From assembly GCF_000308435.1 (NCBI RefSeq), contig NZ_BAFR01000189.1, positions 1 to 64,000 on the forward strand: a stretch of DNA of 64,000 bases. The letters run 5' to 3'. Shown one piece after another: positions 16,099-25,177 of the stretch; positions within the stretch are counted from its first letter, which is position 1, and each line of letters starts with the position of its first letter. The translations under genes were made by a program, and so were the position numbers. The stretch comes from Nocardia araoensis NBRC 100135. GTDB taxonomy: Bacteria; Actinomycetota; Actinomycetes; Mycobacteriales; Mycobacteriaceae. Below the pieces are notes generated by a model. It made no database searches. It saw only the letters and a list, made by a program, of their open reading frames with translations, and was not told the origin of the DNA.

Positions 16099-17214
16099 AT
16101 GAGCATCGTGTGGTCCGAACGGACAGTGACCGAACCGGTCGGTGGCATCCCGGCCCTCGGGACCGGCCCCTTCGCGCTGTGGCGGGACGCGGTGCGGTGG
16201 GCAGTTCTCGGCGAGTTGGAAGATTTCCTCCTGCGGGCATGCCCCGCGCCGCTGCACCGCCTCGGCGCACACGACGTCCTGCGGCAGTACGCCACCGGCG
16301 GGAAATGCTTGCGGTCCACGTTCATGTACCTCGGCTGGCTGTGCGGCGCACCGGACGATCCGGCGGCGCTGCGCGGGGCGGCCGGTCTGGAGTTGTTGCA
16401 CGCGTTCGCGCTGCTCCAGGACGATGTCATGGACCGGTCCGCGACGCGCCGCGGCGCCCCGGCCGCACATGTCCGGTTCGCCAGGGCGCACCGCGGCATC
16501 GGCGCGCCCGGTTCCTCGTTCCGGTACGGCGAGTCCGCCGCGATCCTGCTCGGAGACCTGTGCCTGGTGTGGGCCGAGCAGATGCTCCGCGAGAGCGGGC
16601 TGGCCGAGTCCGCACTCGCGCCCGCGTGGCCGCGCTACGACAAGATGCGGGTGGAACTCGCGACCGGCCAGTTCGCGGACCTGCTCAACGACGCGCGCAC
16701 CGAGCCCGCGCTGGCCTCGGTCCTGGCGATCGCGCGGGTCAAGTCCGGCAACTACACGGTGCGATGCCCGTTGGAGATGGGCGCCGCGATGGCGGGCTGC
16801 GATGCGACCGTCCTGGACGCGCTGGGCCGGTACGGAGCCGCGATCGGCGAGGCATTCCAGTTGCGTGACGACGTACTGGGCATCTTCGGATCACAGGCCG
16901 TGACCGGCAAACCCGCGGACGGCGATCTCGGGGAACGCACGGCGACCAGCGTGGTGGTGCTGGCGCGCGAGATGGCGACCCCATCGGCACGGTCCGAACT
17001 GTCCTGGCTCCTGCATCGCGCCCAGCTCGGCCCTGCGGAGATCGACCGCGCCAGGACGCTGATCGTCGAGTCCGGGGCACCGGAGCGGATCGAGACGATG
17101 ATCGCCGACTTGGTCACCCGCGCCGAAAATGCCCTGGACACGGGCGGTTTCACCGCACCGATGCGGGCCGCTCTGGAGCACATGGCCGCCGCATGCACCG
17201 AACGCATCGCCTGA
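16099..17214 (+). CDS. crtE: Geranylgeranyl diphosphate synthase (CrtE)
   Basis: A 371-residue trans-isoprenyl diphosphate synthase. The first Asp-rich motif is DDVMD at residues 108-112 within LLQDDVMDRSATRRG. GGKCLRSTF near residue 68 binds diphosphate. The second motif is QLRDDVLGIFG, lacking the last Asp as in many actinobacterial GGPP synthases, followed by TGKPADGDL. It condenses IPP with allylic diphosphates to GGPP, the precursor for CrtB. The ATG has GGAG upstream. It is first of the crtE-crtI-crtB operon, with crtI starting 16 bp later. Confidence 0.92.
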   Translation: MSIVWSERTVTEPVGGIPALGTGPFALWRDAVRWAVLGELEDFLLRACPAPLHRLGAHDVLRQYATGGKCLRSTFMYLGWLCGAPDDPAALRGAAGLELLHAFALLQDDVMDRSATRRGAPAAHVRFARAHRGIGAPGSSFRYGESAAILLGDLCLVWAEQMLRESGLAESALAPAWPRYDKMRVELATGQFADLLNDARTEPALASVLAIARVKSGNYTVRCPLEMGAAMAGCDATVLDALGRYGAAIGEAFQLRDDVLGIFGSQAVTGKPADGDLGERTATSVVVLAREMATPSARSELSWLLHRAQLGPAEIDRARTLIVESGAPERIETMIADLVTRAENALDTGGFTAPMRAALEHMAAACTERIA

Positions 17215-17230
17215 TCAGGAGGTTTTCCCG

Positions 17231-18763
17231 ATGCGTACCGTCGAAGGCGCGACCGACCGGGTGGTGGTCGTCGGGGCCGGGCTCGCCGGGTTGTCCGCGG
17301 CTCTGCATCTGGCGGGCCGCTCCCGCGAAGTGATCGTCGTGGAACGGGAAGCGGTGCCGGGCGGACGAGCCGGGCACGCCGATCCGGCGGGCTATCGCCT
17401 CGACACCGGCCCGACGGTGCTGACGATGCCGGACATCGTCGAGAGCGTCTTCGCGGCCGGCGGAGCGCGCAGCGCCGACCACGTGCAGCTGGTGCCCGTG
17501 GAACCGGCGTATCGGGCGCATTTCGCCGGCGGCCGGACGCTCGACGTGCACACCGACGCCGAGCGGATGGAAGCGGAGATCCACCGGTTCGCCGGTCCCG
17601 GCCAAGCCGACGGCTATCGCGGCCTGAGACGTTGGCTGACGCGTTTGTACCGAGCGGAGATGGACCGGTTCATCGCCGCGAATTTCGACTCACCGCTGTC
17701 CATGGTGACGCCCGCTCTCGGCCGGCTGATCGCCCTGGGCGGTTTCGGGCGATGGGATCGCGCCGTCGCACGTTACCTTCGCAACCCAGATCTGCGCCGT
17801 GTCTTCACCTTCCAATCGCTCTACGCGGGTGTCGCGCCGAGCCGGGCGCTGGCCGCCTACGCGGTGATCGCGTACATGGACACCGTCGGCGGGGTCTACT
17901 TTCCACGCGGCGGCATGCGCGCGCTCCCGCAGGCCCTGGCCGACGCGGCGACCGTGGCCGGTGTCCGATTCCGCTACGACACCGCGGTGACCGCCCTGGA
18001 GTACGCGGGCTCGCGGATCACCGCAGTGCGCACCGAGGACGGCGACCGGATCCCTTGCGACGCCGTGGTATTGACTACGGAACTACACGAGGCATATCGC
18101 CTGATCACGCGGGCGCCACGGCGTCCGGTGCCGCTGACCTCGGCCCCGTCGGCGATGATCGTCCATCTCGGATGCGCGCCCACGGCCGCGCAGGCCCACC
18201 ACAGCCTGCTGTTCGGAGCCGCCTGGGAGGAGTCGTTCCGCGACATCATCGTCCGCGGTCGGGTGATGCGCGATCCGTCGCTGCTGGTGACCCGTCCCAC
18301 GGCTACCGATCCGTCTTCGGCTCCGGCGGGACGGGATCTGCTGTATGTGCTCGCACCGGTGCCGAATTTGCAACGGGGCCGGATCGATTGGGAACGGTCG
18401 GGCGCAAGTTATGCCGAGCAGATGCTCGAGGTCGCTCAGGATCGCCTCGGTTCGCGGTTCGGCGATGCCGAGATCCTACGCGTGGACACGCCCGCCGACT
18501 GGGCGCGTCGCGGCATGCTCGCCGGGAGCCCTTTCGCATTGGCGCACACGTTCACCCAAACCGGCCCATTCCGACCGGCCAATATGATTCGCGGCGTCGA
18601 CAACGTCGTCCTGGCCGGAGGCTCGACCGTGCCGGGAGTGGGGATCCCGCCGGTGCTGATCTCCGGCCGGCTGGCCGCGGACCGCATCACCGGCCACCGG
18701 TCCCCGCGGCCTCGCCGCAGCGGATCCACGCTCGCCCTCAGCCCCATCGATCGACGACCATGA
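17231..18763 (+). CDS. crtI: Phytoene desaturase (CrtI)
   Basis: A 510-residue FAD-dependent desaturase. The dinucleotide-binding motif VVVVGAGLAGLSAALHLAG is at residues about 11-29. Family blocks GYRLDTGPTVLTMPD, TFQSLYAGVAPSRALAAYA and YFPRGGMRALPQAL are visible. The C-terminal FAD block is VDNVVLAGGSTVPGVGIPPV. It introduces double bonds into phytoene, giving neurosporene or lycopene, at the membrane surface. The ATG 17231 follows AGGAGG. Ten bp separate it from crtB. Confidence 0.93.
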   Translation: MRTVEGATDRVVVVGAGLAGLSAALHLAGRSREVIVVEREAVPGGRAGHADPAGYRLDTGPTVLTMPDIVESVFAAGGARSADHVQLVPVEPAYRAHFAGGRTLDVHTDAERMEAEIHRFAGPGQADGYRGLRRWLTRLYRAEMDRFIAANFDSPLSMVTPALGRLIALGGFGRWDRAVARYLRNPDLRRVFTFQSLYAGVAPSRALAAYAVIAYMDTVGGVYFPRGGMRALPQALADAATVAGVRFRYDTAVTALEYAGSRITAVRTEDGDRIPCDAVVLTTELHEAYRLITRAPRRPVPLTSAPSAMIVHLGCAPTAAQAHHSLLFGAAWEESFRDIIVRGRVMRDPSLLVTRPTATDPSSAPAGRDLLYVLAPVPNLQRGRIDWERSGASYAEQMLEVAQDRLGSRFGDAEILRVDTPADWARRGMLAGSPFALAHTFTQTGPFRPANMIRGVDNVVLAGGSTVPGVGIPPVLISGRLAADRITGHRSPRPRRSGSTLALSPIDRRP

Positions 18764-18773
18764 TCGGAATCGA

Positions 18774-19697
18774 ATGACCCGCACCCACCTCGACCCCACC
18801 CGGCTCGGCGACCAGCGAGTGCTCCGGTCCTACCGGTACTGTCGCAGGCTCAACGCCCGCCATGGGAAGACCTTCTTCCTGGCGACCCGATTGCTCGCAC
18901 CGGATCAGCGCCCCGCGGTACACGCCCTGTACGGATTCGCCCGCCGAGCCGACGACATCCTCGACGAGTTCGATCCGCGTCGCGATCTCGCCGAACGTGC
19001 CGGGCAACTGGACGAACTCGCAGGCCATTTCCGCCGCCGCGACGCCGACGCCGACGCCGTTCTCCCCGCGGTTGTGGACACCGCCGATCGCTATCGCATT
19101 CCAGCTGCGCTGTTCGACGCTTTCCTCGCATCGATGCGAATGGATCTGACCGTGACCGACTATTCCGATCGCACCGCCCTCGACATCTACGTCTACGGGT
19201 CGGCCGAAGTGATCGGATTGCAGTTGCTGCCGATCCTGGGGACCGACTGTGCCGAGGAGGCCGCGCCGTATGCCGCCGCGCTCGGCAAGGCATTCCAGCT
19301 GACCAACTTCCTGCGGGACGTCGGCGAAGATCTGCTGCGCGACCGGGTGTATCTCCCTGCCGACGAGCTGGCCGCGTTCGACGTCGATCGCGAACTCCTG
19401 CGCTGGTGCCTGACCCGTCGGCGTACCGATCCCCGGGTGCGCGCAGCCCTGGCGGCGCAGCACGCGCACACCCGCGAGGTCTACCGCTTCGCGAACGCCG
19501 GGATCGCCCTGCTGCACCGCCGTTCGCGCTCGTGCGTCACGACGGCGACGACGCTGTACTCGGAGATCCTCGACCGCATCGAGGACAGCGACTTCGCCGT
19601 GTTCGATCACCGCGCCACCGTGCCGAACCGGCGGCGAGCGCAGGTCGCGGCGGCCGGACTGGTCAAGGCGTGGTGGGCGCGCCGACCCGATCGGTGA
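18774..19697 (+). CDS. crtB: Phytoene synthase (CrtB)
   Basis: A 307-residue squalene/phytoene synthase. The first aspartate motif ARRADDILDEFD covers residues about 57-67, and the second lies in FLRDVGEDLLRDRVYLP (about 175-191). YGSAEVIGLQLLPIL is the conserved helix between them. It joins two GGPP molecules to phytoene, which CrtI then desaturates. It is the last gene of the three-gene carotenoid operon. No lycopene cyclase or modifying enzyme follows, so the visible pathway stops at lycopene. Confidence 0.93.
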   Translation: MTRTHLDPTRLGDQRVLRSYRYCRRLNARHGKTFFLATRLLAPDQRPAVHALYGFARRADDILDEFDPRRDLAERAGQLDELAGHFRRRDADADAVLPAVVDTADRYRIPAALFDAFLASMRMDLTVTDYSDRTALDIYVYGSAEVIGLQLLPILGTDCAEEAAPYAAALGKAFQLTNFLRDVGEDLLRDRVYLPADELAAFDVDRELLRWCLTRRRTDPRVRAALAAQHAHTREVYRFANAGIALLHRRSRSCVTTATTLYSEILDRIEDSDFAVFDHRATVPNRRRAQVAAAGLVKAWWARRPDR

Positions 19698-19797
19698 TCG
19701 TCGCGGCGCCCGCAGGGCCGAGTTCCGCGACGGACTCCCCGCCCACCGCGGAGCTCCTTGTCCCGGAGGTGGATTCGTCATCCGGGGCGCAGTAGCT

Positions 19798-19819
19798 CGA
19801 CATCAGTATCCTGATGTCG
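19798..19819. promoter_or_regulatory. Palindrome over the TerD promoter/start
   Basis: CGACATCAG (19798-19806) and CTGATGTCG (19811-19819) form a perfect dyad around TATC. The -10-like TATCCT (19807-19812) lies in its centre and the last base is the G of the GTG start codon. A protein bound here would cover both promoter and start of the leaderless terD message. Confidence 0.7.
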
Positions 19820-20400
19820 TGATTACGCTCAGAAAAGAAGACGGTGCCGCTGACCTCGCGGGTATCACGAAATTGAGTGTGGGAGTGAGCTGGGATCCGT
19901 CGTCCGGAACGAGCGGCGGCGCACTCGGCTGGGCACGCCGCAAACGCGGTGTGGACCTCGATCTGATCGCCGTCCTCATGCAGGGCAACGACCCGGTGCG
20001 CTTCGCGGGACTCGATTCGCTCGACCCGTTGGGCAACGGCGCGGTCGCGCACACCGGCGACGAGCAGACCGGCGCCGCGTCCGGTGACGACGAGACCATC
20101 CACGTCACCTTCGCCGACGTGCCCACCGCGATCGACGCCATCATCTTCGTCGCGGCCGCCTTCAAGAAGGGCAGTTCCTTCGACAAGGCGAACAACATCT
20201 CCTTCAAGATCTATGACGCCACCGGCGGCAACAGCCAGCAGGTCGCCGACATCTGGCCTTCGCTGCTCGGCACCGACAACGCCAACGCGGTCGCTCGCGC
20301 CTTCCGCAACGGCCCGCAGTGGCAGTTGGAAGTCCTCAATCGCCAAGGCAAGATCAAGCAGGGCGATATGCAAGCACTGTTGCGCTTCGCCATGCAGTAG
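19819..20400 (+). CDS. TerD-family stress protein
   Basis: A 193-residue TerD/CABP1 domain protein: LSVGVSWDPSSGTSGGALG is divergent in wording but matches the family N-terminus, and VDLDLIAVLMQGND, IHVTFADVPTAIDAIIFVAAA and a C-terminal GPQWQLEVLNRQGK are typical. Family members bind calcium and are tied to tellurite and other envelope or oxidative stress resistance. GTG 19819 appears leaderless: TATCCT plus six bases, no ribosome site. It follows crtB by 121 bp on the same strand but has its own promoter with a 22-bp palindrome. Confidence 0.85.
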   Translation: MITLRKEDGAADLAGITKLSVGVSWDPSSGTSGGALGWARRKRGVDLDLIAVLMQGNDPVRFAGLDSLDPLGNGAVAHTGDEQTGAASGDDETIHVTFADVPTAIDAIIFVAAAFKKGSSFDKANNISFKIYDATGGNSQQVADIWPSLLGTDNANAVARAFRNGPQWQLEVLNRQGKIKQGDMQALLRFAMQ

Positions 20401-20517
20401 CGCCCGCATGTGCCGCGCGACGCGGCAGTTGAGCCGGCCACAACTGGCCCCGCCTTCGAATCGCGGTGATACGCGGATTCCGGCGATCACTGGACAGCGC
20501 GCGGCTACTCTGGGCCA

Positions 20518-21867
20518 ATGCGATCTCGGTTCCGTCGGTACGTCCTGGCCGCGCTCGCCGTCGCGGCATCCACGCTGCTGCTCGCCACGCAATCCGCGGC
20601 GACTCCGCCGATCCAGCCGGTCGCCGGCCTACCGGCGCTGGGCGGGGACTTCCTCTGGGGCGTATCGACCTCCGGCTTCCAGTCCGAAGGCCATGCGCCG
20701 GACAGCAATTGGACCCGATACGTCAGCACGACCCCTGGTTACGACGGCCTCGGCGATTCCGTCGACTTCTACGGCCGCTATGCCTCCGACATCCAGCTCG
20801 CGGCGGACCTCGGGGCGCGCGTGTTCCGGATCGGAATCGAGTGGGCCCGACTGCAACCCGCGCCGGGAGTGTGGGACGAGGGCGCGTTCCGTTTCTACGA
20901 CGCGGTGATCTCGAGCATCGAGCGCGCCGGCATGCGACCGATGATCACGCTCGACCACTGGGTGTACCCCGGCTGGGCCGCCGACCGAGGGGGTTGGCGC
21001 AATCCGCGCATGGTCGACGACTGGCTGGCCAACATGCGCGCCGTCGTCGACCGCTACGCCGCACGCAACCCGTTGTGGGTCACCGTGAACGAGCCCGTCG
21101 CCTACATCGTGCACGAGGTCCGCCGGGGCGCCGCGGACTCCGGAGAAATGCTCGAAGGGGTCGCGCAGGCGCACAACGCCATCTACGACTACATCCACCA
21201 GAAGCAGCCGGGTGCGCAGGTGACCAGCAACGTGGGTTACGTCGCCGGTTCGGAGGCACAGGTCAACGGCCAGTTGGTGGACCGCATCGCCGACCGGCTC
21301 GACTACGTGGGTGTCGACTACTACTTCGCCTTCGACCCGGCGCAGTCGCTGGTCGACTCCGTGCTACGGGCCAGCGGTTCGGCGATGCCCGCACTGCCCG
21401 GACCGCACATCTGGGAGCTGCCGTTGCGCACTGAGGGTATCTACTATGCCCTGCAGTACTATTCGCGCCGGTTGCCGGGCAAGCCGCTGTACATCGTCGA
21501 GAACGGGATGCCGACCGAGGACGGCCGTCCACGCGCCGACGGCTACGGCCGCGGCGATCATCTTCGCGACACCGTCTATTGGATCCAGCGCGCCAAGGCC
21601 GACGGCATGAACGTGATGGGCTACAACTACTGGAGCCTCACCGACAACTACGAATGGGGCAGCTACACCCCCCGATTCGGCCTCTACACCGTGGACGTGC
21701 GCACCGACCCGTCGCTCACCCGCCGCCCCACCGACGCCGTCGGCGCCTACACCCAGATCATCGGCGCGGGCGGAGTGCCCGACGGTTACCGTCCCACCCG
21801 CGGCCCGGCCATCTGCGTGTTCGTCGATCCTCCGGCCAGTTGCCTGTCTCCGGTGGCGGAGCAGTAG
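20518..21867 (+). CDS. Secreted GH1 beta-glucosidase-like glycosidase
   Basis: A 449-residue GH1 protein with a signal peptide (MRSRFRRYVLAALAVAAS, cleavage near QSAA/TPP). GDFLWGVSTSGFQSEG is the GH1 N-terminal signature. The acid/base Glu is in WVTVNEPVAY (about residue 202) and the nucleophile Glu in LYIVENGMP (about 330). NYWSLTDNYEWGSYTPRFGLY is present near the end as in active enzymes. It should hydrolyse beta-glucosides outside the membrane. The promoter looks leaderless: TACTCT (20506-20511), six bases, then ATG. Confidence 0.88.
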   Translation: MRSRFRRYVLAALAVAASTLLLATQSAATPPIQPVAGLPALGGDFLWGVSTSGFQSEGHAPDSNWTRYVSTTPGYDGLGDSVDFYGRYASDIQLAADLGARVFRIGIEWARLQPAPGVWDEGAFRFYDAVISSIERAGMRPMITLDHWVYPGWAADRGGWRNPRMVDDWLANMRAVVDRYAARNPLWVTVNEPVAYIVHEVRRGAADSGEMLEGVAQAHNAIYDYIHQKQPGAQVTSNVGYVAGSEAQVNGQLVDRIADRLDYVGVDYYFAFDPAQSLVDSVLRASGSAMPALPGPHIWELPLRTEGIYYALQYYSRRLPGKPLYIVENGMPTEDGRPRADGYGRGDHLRDTVYWIQRAKADGMNVMGYNYWSLTDNYEWGSYTPRFGLYTVDVRTDPSLTRRPTDAVGAYTQIIGAGGVPDGYRPTRGPAICVFVDPPASCLSPVAEQ

Positions 21868-21883
21868 GCGGGCGTAGCCGCGG

Positions 21884-22711
21884 TCAAGGCGTGCGCCATT
21901 TCTCGTCGGTCAACAGGCTGCTGGCCTGCGGGCCCATCAGGAGCATGCCACCGTCCACCACATAGGACGCGCCGGTGACATAGCTCGCCTCCGGTGCGGC
22001 GAGAAACGCCACCACGGCAGCGACCTCCTCGGCGTGCCCGGTCCGCCCGAGCGGCACGCCGGGACGCGACTGCTCACGGGGATCGACGTCTTCCTGGCCG
22101 GTCATGGGTGTCGAGATCTCGCCCGGTGCAACAGAGTTGACGGTGATGTCGCGTTCGGCGAGTTCCAGCGCCAGTACTTTAGTCAGCGCGCCGAGCCCCG
22201 CCTTGGCCGCGCAGTACGGTGCCGCGCCCACCCGGGGAACGTGTTCGTGCACGCTGGTGATGTTGATGATCCGGCCGCCGTTACCCGCCGCGATCATGTG
22301 CCCGGCGGCGCGCTGCGAGCAGAGGAACGCGCCGTCCAGGTCCACCGACAGCACGTGCCGCCAGGTGTCGAAGTCCATGTCCATCGCCTTCTGAGCCGAC
22401 CCGGTACCGGCGCAGTTCACCAGCACATCGATGCCACCGAGTTCGTCGGCGAGTTCATCGATCACCGATCCGGCGTCCGCCGGATTCGCCAGGTCGAGAC
22501 GGCGCACGGCGGCGGTCCGGCCGTGTTCGCGCACCTGCGCCGCGGTGTCCTGCGCACCGCGCTGGTCACTGTGGAAGGTCAGACCGACATCGCTCCCGCC
22601 CGCGGCGAGTGCGACGGCGATGGAGGCGCCGATTCCGGAGTCTCCCCCGGTCACCACGGCTCGCCGCGGAGTTCCTGCTCGTTCTTCCGGAAGTGGAGCG
22701 GTAGTAGCCAT
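21884..22711 (-). CDS. SDR oxidoreductase, glucose 1-dehydrogenase-like
   Basis: A 275-residue classical short-chain dehydrogenase: cofactor motif TGGDSGIG (about 21-28), NCAG (about 98-101), catalytic Ser in NITSVHEH and Tyr-Lys in YCAAK (about 167-171), with PGEISTPM after it. It is close to the stress-related glucose-1-dehydrogenase/YhdF branch, whose substrates are often uncertain. It is convergent with the GH1 gene (17-bp gap) and divergent from the GH13 gene. Its C-terminal tail (SSLLTDEKWRTP) is unremarkable. Confidence 0.82.
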   Translation of the reverse strand: MATTAPLPEERAGTPRRAVVTGGDSGIGASIAVALAAGGSDVGLTFHSDQRGAQDTAAQVREHGRTAAVRRLDLANPADAGSVIDELADELGGIDVLVNCAGTGSAQKAMDMDFDTWRHVLSVDLDGAFLCSQRAAGHMIAAGNGGRIINITSVHEHVPRVGAAPYCAAKAGLGALTKVLALELAERDITVNSVAPGEISTPMTGQEDVDPREQSRPGVPLGRTGHAEEVAAVVAFLAAPEASYVTGASYVVDGGMLLMGPQASSLLTDEKWRTP

Positions 22712-22849
22712 ATCCCGCGACTACCCGGGCGGCCACAGACGACACCCCACCCGCGCCCGCGAGGACGATCGCCGTCGACGCCGCGCGATGTTACGCGGCT
22801 TCGGGTTCCGGGTATCCGCCCTGGAGCAAGCCGAGAGGAGGGCGCGACG

Positions 22850-24481
22850 ATGACTGCTCCCTGGTGGCGCGATGCGGTGATCTACGAGATCTACATCCGA
22901 AGTTTCTGCGACGGCAACGGCGACGGCCTCGGCGACATCGCCGGTATCCGGTCTCGGCTGCCCTATCTCCGCGACCTCGGAGTCGAGGCGATCTGGATAA
23001 CGCCCTGGTACCCGTCGCCGATGGCGGACGGGGGGTACGACGTCGCCGACTACCGCGGCATCGATTCCCGGTTCGGCACGCTCGCGGAGGCCGAAGAGCT
23101 GATCGCCGAGGTGCACGCGCAGGGTATGCGCATCATCGTCGACCTGGTGCCCAACCACACCTCGGATCGGCATCCCTGGTTCGAGCAGGCGCTCGCGGCC
23201 GGGCCGGGTTCGCCGGAGCGAGCTCGTTACATCTTCCGGTACGGCGCTGCCTCCGGCGGTCCGCCGAACAATTGGCGGAGTGTGTTCGGTGGCCGGGCAT
23301 GGACCCAAGTGGCGGACGGGCAGTGGTATCTGCACCTGTTCGACGCCCACCAGCCGGACCTGGACTGGGAGCACCCGGACGTCCGCGCCGAGTTCGAGTC
23401 GATCCTGCGTTTCTGGCTGGATCGAGGCGTGGACGGCTTCCGCATCGACGTGGCGCACGGCTTGGTCAAACACTCCGGTCTGCCGGATATCGAAGCCGAT
23501 CACGAGGACATGATGGAGCCGCCGGATCGGACCGACCATCCGCACTGGGACCGGCCGGAGGTACACGAGATCTATCGCGCCTGGCGCAAGATCGCGGACT
23601 CCTACGGGCCGGATCGCGTCTTCGTCGCCGAAGCCTGGGTGGCCAAACCCGAGCGCCTCGCATGCTACGTGCGTCCGGACGAACTGCACACGGCGTTCAA
23701 CTTCGACTTTCTGCGGTGTTCCTGGCACGCCGACGCGCTGCGTGCCGTGGTGGACTGCACGACCGCAGCGTTGGCGGCGGTGGGCGCGCCACCCACCTGG
23801 GTGTTGTCCAACCACGACATCACCAGACACGTGACCCGCTACGGGCGGGCCTCCACGCGTGGCGGCGGTTCGCAGCACGAACCGCACGGTCCCGTCGATG
23901 TCGGGCTCGGTCGTCGCCGCGCCAGGGCGGCGTTGCTGCTGATGCTCGCGTTGCCGGGCAGCGCTTACCTCTATCAAGGCGAGGAACTCGGGCTGGAGGA
24001 AGTGGAAGATCTCCCCGTCGCGGTGCTACAGGACCCCACCTGGGAGCGCTCCGGCCACACCGCGCGCGGCCGCGACGGGTGCCGTGTCCCACTGCCGTGG
24101 AGCGGGTTCCGGCCACCGTTCGGATTCGGCCCGGCCGACACGTCGCCCTGGCTGCCGCAGCCCCAGCGCTGGGTGTCGCTGACCGCCGAATTGCAGAAGC
24201 GCGAACCGGACTCGATGCTCGATCTCTACCACCGGGCGCTGCGTCTGCGCCGGGACCATCCGGCCCTCGGGGATGGCGCCTGGTCCTGGCTGCCCAGTGC
24301 GCCGGGCGTTCTGGCACTCCGACGCTCTCCCGGCCTGGTGTGCATTCTGAACCTGTCGAACGGGCCGACCACGCTGCCCGGCCACGAGCGGGTGTTGCTG
24401 TCCAGCGAGCCCCTGGCGGACGGCACCCTGCCTTCCGACAGCGCGGTCTGGCTGGAGGTCGTGCCTCACCAGGGCGCTTGA
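22850..24481 (+). CDS. GH13 alpha-glucosidase
   Basis: A 543-residue alpha-amylase-family enzyme of the oligo-1,6-glucosidase/alpha-glucosidase type. The four conserved regions are DLVPNHTS, GFRIDVAH (nucleophile Asp), VFVAEAW (acid/base Glu) and VLSNHD (stabiliser Asp). The start WWRDAVIYEIYIRSFCDGNGDG is typical. No signal peptide is present, so it acts on cytoplasmic oligosaccharides or trehalose-related sugars. RBS GAGGAGG precedes ATG 22850. The next gene begins 63 bp downstream. Confidence 0.9.
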   Translation: MTAPWWRDAVIYEIYIRSFCDGNGDGLGDIAGIRSRLPYLRDLGVEAIWITPWYPSPMADGGYDVADYRGIDSRFGTLAEAEELIAEVHAQGMRIIVDLVPNHTSDRHPWFEQALAAGPGSPERARYIFRYGAASGGPPNNWRSVFGGRAWTQVADGQWYLHLFDAHQPDLDWEHPDVRAEFESILRFWLDRGVDGFRIDVAHGLVKHSGLPDIEADHEDMMEPPDRTDHPHWDRPEVHEIYRAWRKIADSYGPDRVFVAEAWVAKPERLACYVRPDELHTAFNFDFLRCSWHADALRAVVDCTTAALAAVGAPPTWVLSNHDITRHVTRYGRASTRGGGSQHEPHGPVDVGLGRRRARAALLLMLALPGSAYLYQGEELGLEEVEDLPVAVLQDPTWERSGHTARGRDGCRVPLPWSGFRPPFGFGPADTSPWLPQPQRWVSLTAELQKREPDSMLDLYHRALRLRRDHPALGDGAWSWLPSAPGVLALRRSPGLVCILNLSNGPTTLPGHERVLLSSEPLADGTLPSDSAVWLEVVPHQGA

Positions 24482-24544
24482 CCAGCCCGGACCCACATTC
24501 TTTCCCGGTGCGGGGGTACTCGCGCCGTGAAAAGGAGGTGGCCC

Positions 24545-25177
24545 ATGCCGGACTTACGCGACAACGACGCAGCGGCGCCGACGGCCGAACAGTTCACGCG
24601 AGCCGTCCTGCGCGCCGCCGCCAAACCCGAGCGCATCGCCTCGGTGGTGACACTCGTCGTCGGCGACCGCATCGAGGCGGGGCCGATCAGAGTGGGACCG
24701 GCGAGGCTCGCGGTCGCGGCCGTGGAAGGTCGTCCGGGAATCGTGCGTGCCGGCCCGTGCGAGGCCGACGGCTGGGATGTCGGCGTGGAGGTGCCGGTCA
24801 TGCTTCGGCTGCGGATCAGCATGATCGGTGTCGTCGCCCGTTTCGCGGGCGCCGTCGCGGTTCGCATGCGTTTCGCCCTGGTGCCGCAGGACTCGTGCAC
24901 TCTGCTCGTCCACACCGAGGAGGTGGGGACCGAACACGTCGACGTGGAAGTTCTCCCGCTGAACAGGGCGGCCGAGTTGATCCATCGCATCGGCGATATC
25001 CGCGGCGTGGTCGCCGACCACATCGTGGCGTACCTGCGTGAGCTGCTCACGAGCCGGGAAGTGCTGGAGCTGCGGCGCATCGACGTCGCCGACCTGATCG
25101 ACCGAGCGTGGGACTCCGGCCTGCTCATTCCGCCCGCCTTCTCGGGCCGGGCCGACGTCGAGCGGCGCGGCGCATGA
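24545..25177 (+). CDS. Unrecognised 210-aa protein coupled to an epimerase
   Basis: I do not recognise this family. ATG 24545 has a strong GGAGGTGG. The protein is soluble, has no signal peptide, and looks like an alpha/beta or beta-barrel fold: repeated Val-rich strands (SVVTLVVGDRIEAGPI, VEVPVMLRLRISMIGVVARF, TLLVHTEEVGTEHVDVEVLP) followed by two helices (LNRAAELIHRIGDIRGVVAD, IDVADLIDRAW). The pattern hints at a lipid-binding or polyketide-cyclase-like fold, which is a guess. The stop overlaps the ATG of the epimerase gene (ATGA), so the two are translationally coupled and probably work together. Confidence 0.7.
   Translation: MPDLRDNDAAAPTAEQFTRAVLRAAAKPERIASVVTLVVGDRIEAGPIRVGPARLAVAAVEGRPGIVRAGPCEADGWDVGVEVPVMLRLRISMIGVVARFAGAVAVRMRFALVPQDSCTLLVHTEEVGTEHVDVEVLPLNRAAELIHRIGDIRGVVADHIVAYLRELLTSREVLELRRIDVADLIDRAWDSGLLIPPAFSGRADVERRGA

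Noticed and set aside
18091..18104. AGGCATAT inside crtI as another copy of the steroid operator
   Set aside because: It is within coding sequence, and only eight bases match with no flanking similarity.
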